A DNA stretch of 6,264 nt from Oligosphaeraceae bacterium (GTDB lineage: Bacteria; Verrucomicrobiota; Lentisphaeria; Oligosphaerales; Oligosphaeraceae): assembly GCA_012515455.1 (NCBI GenBank), contig JAAYYJ010000256.1:1-6264 (forward strand), in the 5' to 3' direction. Positions 5,401-6,264 of this stretch are shown here, in pieces. Positions within the stretch are counted from its first letter, which is position 1; every line of letters begins with the position of its first letter. The translations under genes were made by a program, and so were the position numbers. The notes under the pieces are model-generated. The model made no database searches. It was not told the DNA's origin and was given only the letters and a program-made list of their open reading frames with translations.

Positions 5401-6264
5401 AGCGCAAATCATCCAGCGGGACGTAATCAGCGTCACCGGCACTGCCCCCCGGGCCGTAGCCCCGCTGGATGAATTCGAGATGACTTTCACCCTCTTCAAT
5501 CACGCCCTGCCGGGCGGCCCGGCGACCCTGAAGGTCACCCTCCCGGAAAATTGGTCCCGGCTCAGCGCAGACTCTTTCACCACGGTGCTGGACCAGGGGG
5601 GCAGCCAGAGCTACCGGGTCAAATGTCAAATCCCGGCTACTGCCGCCGGGAATTTCCTGGTCGGGTATGAATTTAGCCTGGGGACCGCCCGGAAGAAGGG
5701 TCAGCTGCCGCTGACAGTGCGACCGCTGCACCCACCCCTCACCACGGTCAGCCGCGGCAGCGTCAATCCGGGCGAGAACAAGACCATCTGCTCGGCCCTG
5801 GGGCAAAGCTGGCCTCGCCTCGATGCGGCCCGCCTCCGGGTCCTGTCCTCGCCGTTGCTGGGAGTGGAGCAGGCGCTGCTCTGGCTGAACGACTACCCCT
5901 ACGGCTGCCTGGAACAGATCACCGCCGGGGCTTTCCCGTTCCTGGCCGGCGATGACCTGCTGCGAGCAGGACTGATCAGCCAGGAGGAAAAAAACCAGGC
6001 CCGGCAAAAACTGCAGCGCAGCATTACCCGCATTCTCAGTCTGCAGACCGGCAACGGCCAGTTCACGATGTGGCCGGGCGGATACCGCCCCTGGGCCGAA
6101 GCATCAATCTTCGCCAGCCATTTCCTGTTCCTGGCCAATGCGCAGCAGCTCTGTTCCCTGCCCTGGCAAACTGCCGTAGCGTTGCAGGAGAACCTGGAAC
6201 GCTGCGCCAATGACCGCAACCGCCCCCGCGCCGAACGCGGATACGCACTGCTGGTCTCCTCCTA
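2438..6264 (+). CDS. Bacterial alpha-2-macroglobulin with thioester motif (3' end outside window)
   Basis: The frame is open for 1275 codons to the window end. Relatives such as E. coli YfhM have about 1500-1650 residues, so several hundred are missing. Residues 6-27 form one hydrophobic segment after N-R-K, then a Pro/Ala linker (32-60). Macroglobulin-type beta domains follow: one near 60-150, a GQAVPDASISLL strand pair (about 291-302), and YTERGVCRPGE (378-388), the conserved MG motif. Later come YLPGE (749-753) at the bait-region domain start, VDEGILALTDY...PDIFAFF (875-894), and the A2M core around LRLMAIAS (972-979) and PR (1004-1005). The thioester domain has YPYGCLEQ with Cys1157-Leu-Glu-Gln1160, then FTMWPGG (1209-1215). 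In this family the Cys-Gln thioester covalently traps a protease that cuts the bait region, in the periplasm. E. coli YfhM is a lipoprotein next to PBP1C; here no lipobox is seen, so a membrane anchor is inferred. About 19 cysteines are present, many for this family. Confidence 0.93.
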   Translation, partial: MNRKSLFYGASGIVLLLSLSLNLYLGLRGRFAPACPGPAPELAAEATVDTGGNESAPVQELMVLETRFFDYSRSLYLAFNQPVETSSLQKMLTISPALELNASLSSYGGEVYIDGKFKPESKYTLTIAAGLRSATGEATLQTPMVFTFFIPPLPPSAQFLTRSRYFPLNSRNFTLPMQVANCKTLQVRLEKFYENNLNPFDLDTYAAQKRLQTVAETELPLDLPKNEQINYALDLSCVLPERTPGVYWLSAAPGNDRYYDSNILILTDLAVQVTLDEQNRRAAVIIRSLASGQAVPDASISLLSFKNQLVAEGRSGPQGEAILDYLPAYKTDANDYVQSVIAKTQNDISFYQLQSAHPLTSFDNRGEIHPKGLQAFVYTERGVCRPGENIQASVFVRQRNGGVSAPLSHCPCEITLLDPNGTELSRQRLTLDQNGYASLPLALVDSASTGAYTVTCGLPQGKGFLAWGSTTFLVANYVPDRIKVNLQPSHSEARSSDRLSYKVAANYYFGPPVTEGKYALLLRTTPAPPPPHWEGYQVGDPDAFIGCDSNAPVWQDLPPDLTLHWDGFQSSGGSSLNPVLVVATASITDPGGRAVSANASTIVHPSEFYLGLRKQNADRDNPAAKNARIELTLLGPRPDSSIPAGERRFLKKLSAIEWNYVLKKNAQGGYSREWSRSQRPIRQTEVQVLTGLSGCLDYPDLPDGCYELVVESEDQLCRSRLEFWHFAGEAGSRSADPAVLSLKTDRETYLPGELAGISFESPAEGWVFLVCGEYSLDQVLSFPVKAGSNSVTMPIPAAVLTGSYFAGLTLVCQQPDYSRSFALLRLSVEQQPQHLLKVSLEVPAIATPGATIDYRLKVHSPAGQPRPAAVHLFAVDEGILALTDYQTPDIFAFFHGQYYCHFQFSDIYDQIYPDLKIGADGTIGGGADNVRNSKLQRLSQGAPAIVNLGLLTVPPSGSLDGTLTLPEHLGALRLMAIASNPEAVGRGEAQIIQRDVISVTGTAPRAVAPLDEFEMTFTLFNHALPGGPATLKVTLPENWSRLSADSFTTVLDQGGSQSYRVKCQIPATAAGNFLVGYEFSLGTARKKGQLPLTVRPLHPPLTTVSRGSVNPGENKTICSALGQSWPRLDAARLRVLSSPLLGVEQALLWLNDYPYGCLEQITAGAFPFLAGDDLLRAGLISQEEKNQARQKLQRSITRILSLQTGNGQFTMWPGGYRPWAEASIFASHFLFLANAQQLCSLPWQTAVALQENLERCANDRNRPRAERGYALLVSS
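5894..5917 (+). other. Thioester motif YPYGCLEQ of the macroglobulin
   Basis: The codons encode residues 1153-1160. Cys1157 (5906-5908) and Gln1160 (5915-5917) are the residues that form the internal thioester in active members of the family. Both are intact, so this is a thioester-competent type and not one of the bacterial macroglobulins (such as YfaS) that lack the motif. Confidence 0.9.

Noticed and set aside
5150..6007. A 285-codon minus-strand open frame
   Set aside because: It lies wholly antisense to the A2M and thioester domains, which carry clear family motifs. Its Gly/Gln/Arg-rich product has no domain and arises from GC-biased codons on the opposite strand.

Overview
The window probably comes from a member of the Lentisphaerota (Victivallis-like). 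The clue is the minus-strand pseudopilin. It has the N-terminal pattern FTLIELLVVIAIIA...MLLPALSKAR without the usual glycine at the cleavage site, and it is paired with a GntR-type regulator. As I recall, this gene pairing is amplified in that phylum. This is inference from protein style; no rRNA or other phylogenetic marker is present.

Layout: two divergent units flank a 602-base intergenic region. On the minus strand (1835 to 85) lies a short operon. A GntR-type winged-helix regulator with a LacI-like sugar-sensor domain comes first. Its stop codon overlaps the start codon of a 227-residue pseudopilin in an ATGA arrangement. About 78 bases past the pilin stop, at the window edge, a well-placed Shine-Dalgarno sequence and ATG (bases 6 to 4) suggest that a third, unseen gene begins. 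A promoter with a perfect TTGACA box lies upstream of the regulator. TAGTCTA/TAGACTA half-sites flank it and look like an autoregulatory operator.

On the plus strand, from 2438 to the window end (1275 codons, still open), is a bacterial alpha-2-macroglobulin. It has an N-terminal membrane segment, stacked macroglobulin domains, the bait-region and A2M core motifs, and an intact YPYGCLEQ thioester motif. Its C-terminal part lies outside the window. No stop or frameshift interrupts it. Such proteins are thought to trap foreign proteases in the periplasm.

The intergenic region (1836-2437) has three parts: the regulator promoter and operator (about 1855-1902), an orphan GC-rich block (about 1903-2260), and the leader of the macroglobulin gene (2257-2437). 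The orphan block is open in several frames on both strands, has no ribosome binding site, and ends in two adjacent hairpins. It is the least explained part of the window and may be a degenerate or dispersed element. The two units show no obvious functional link; they are neighbours read outward from a shared spacer.
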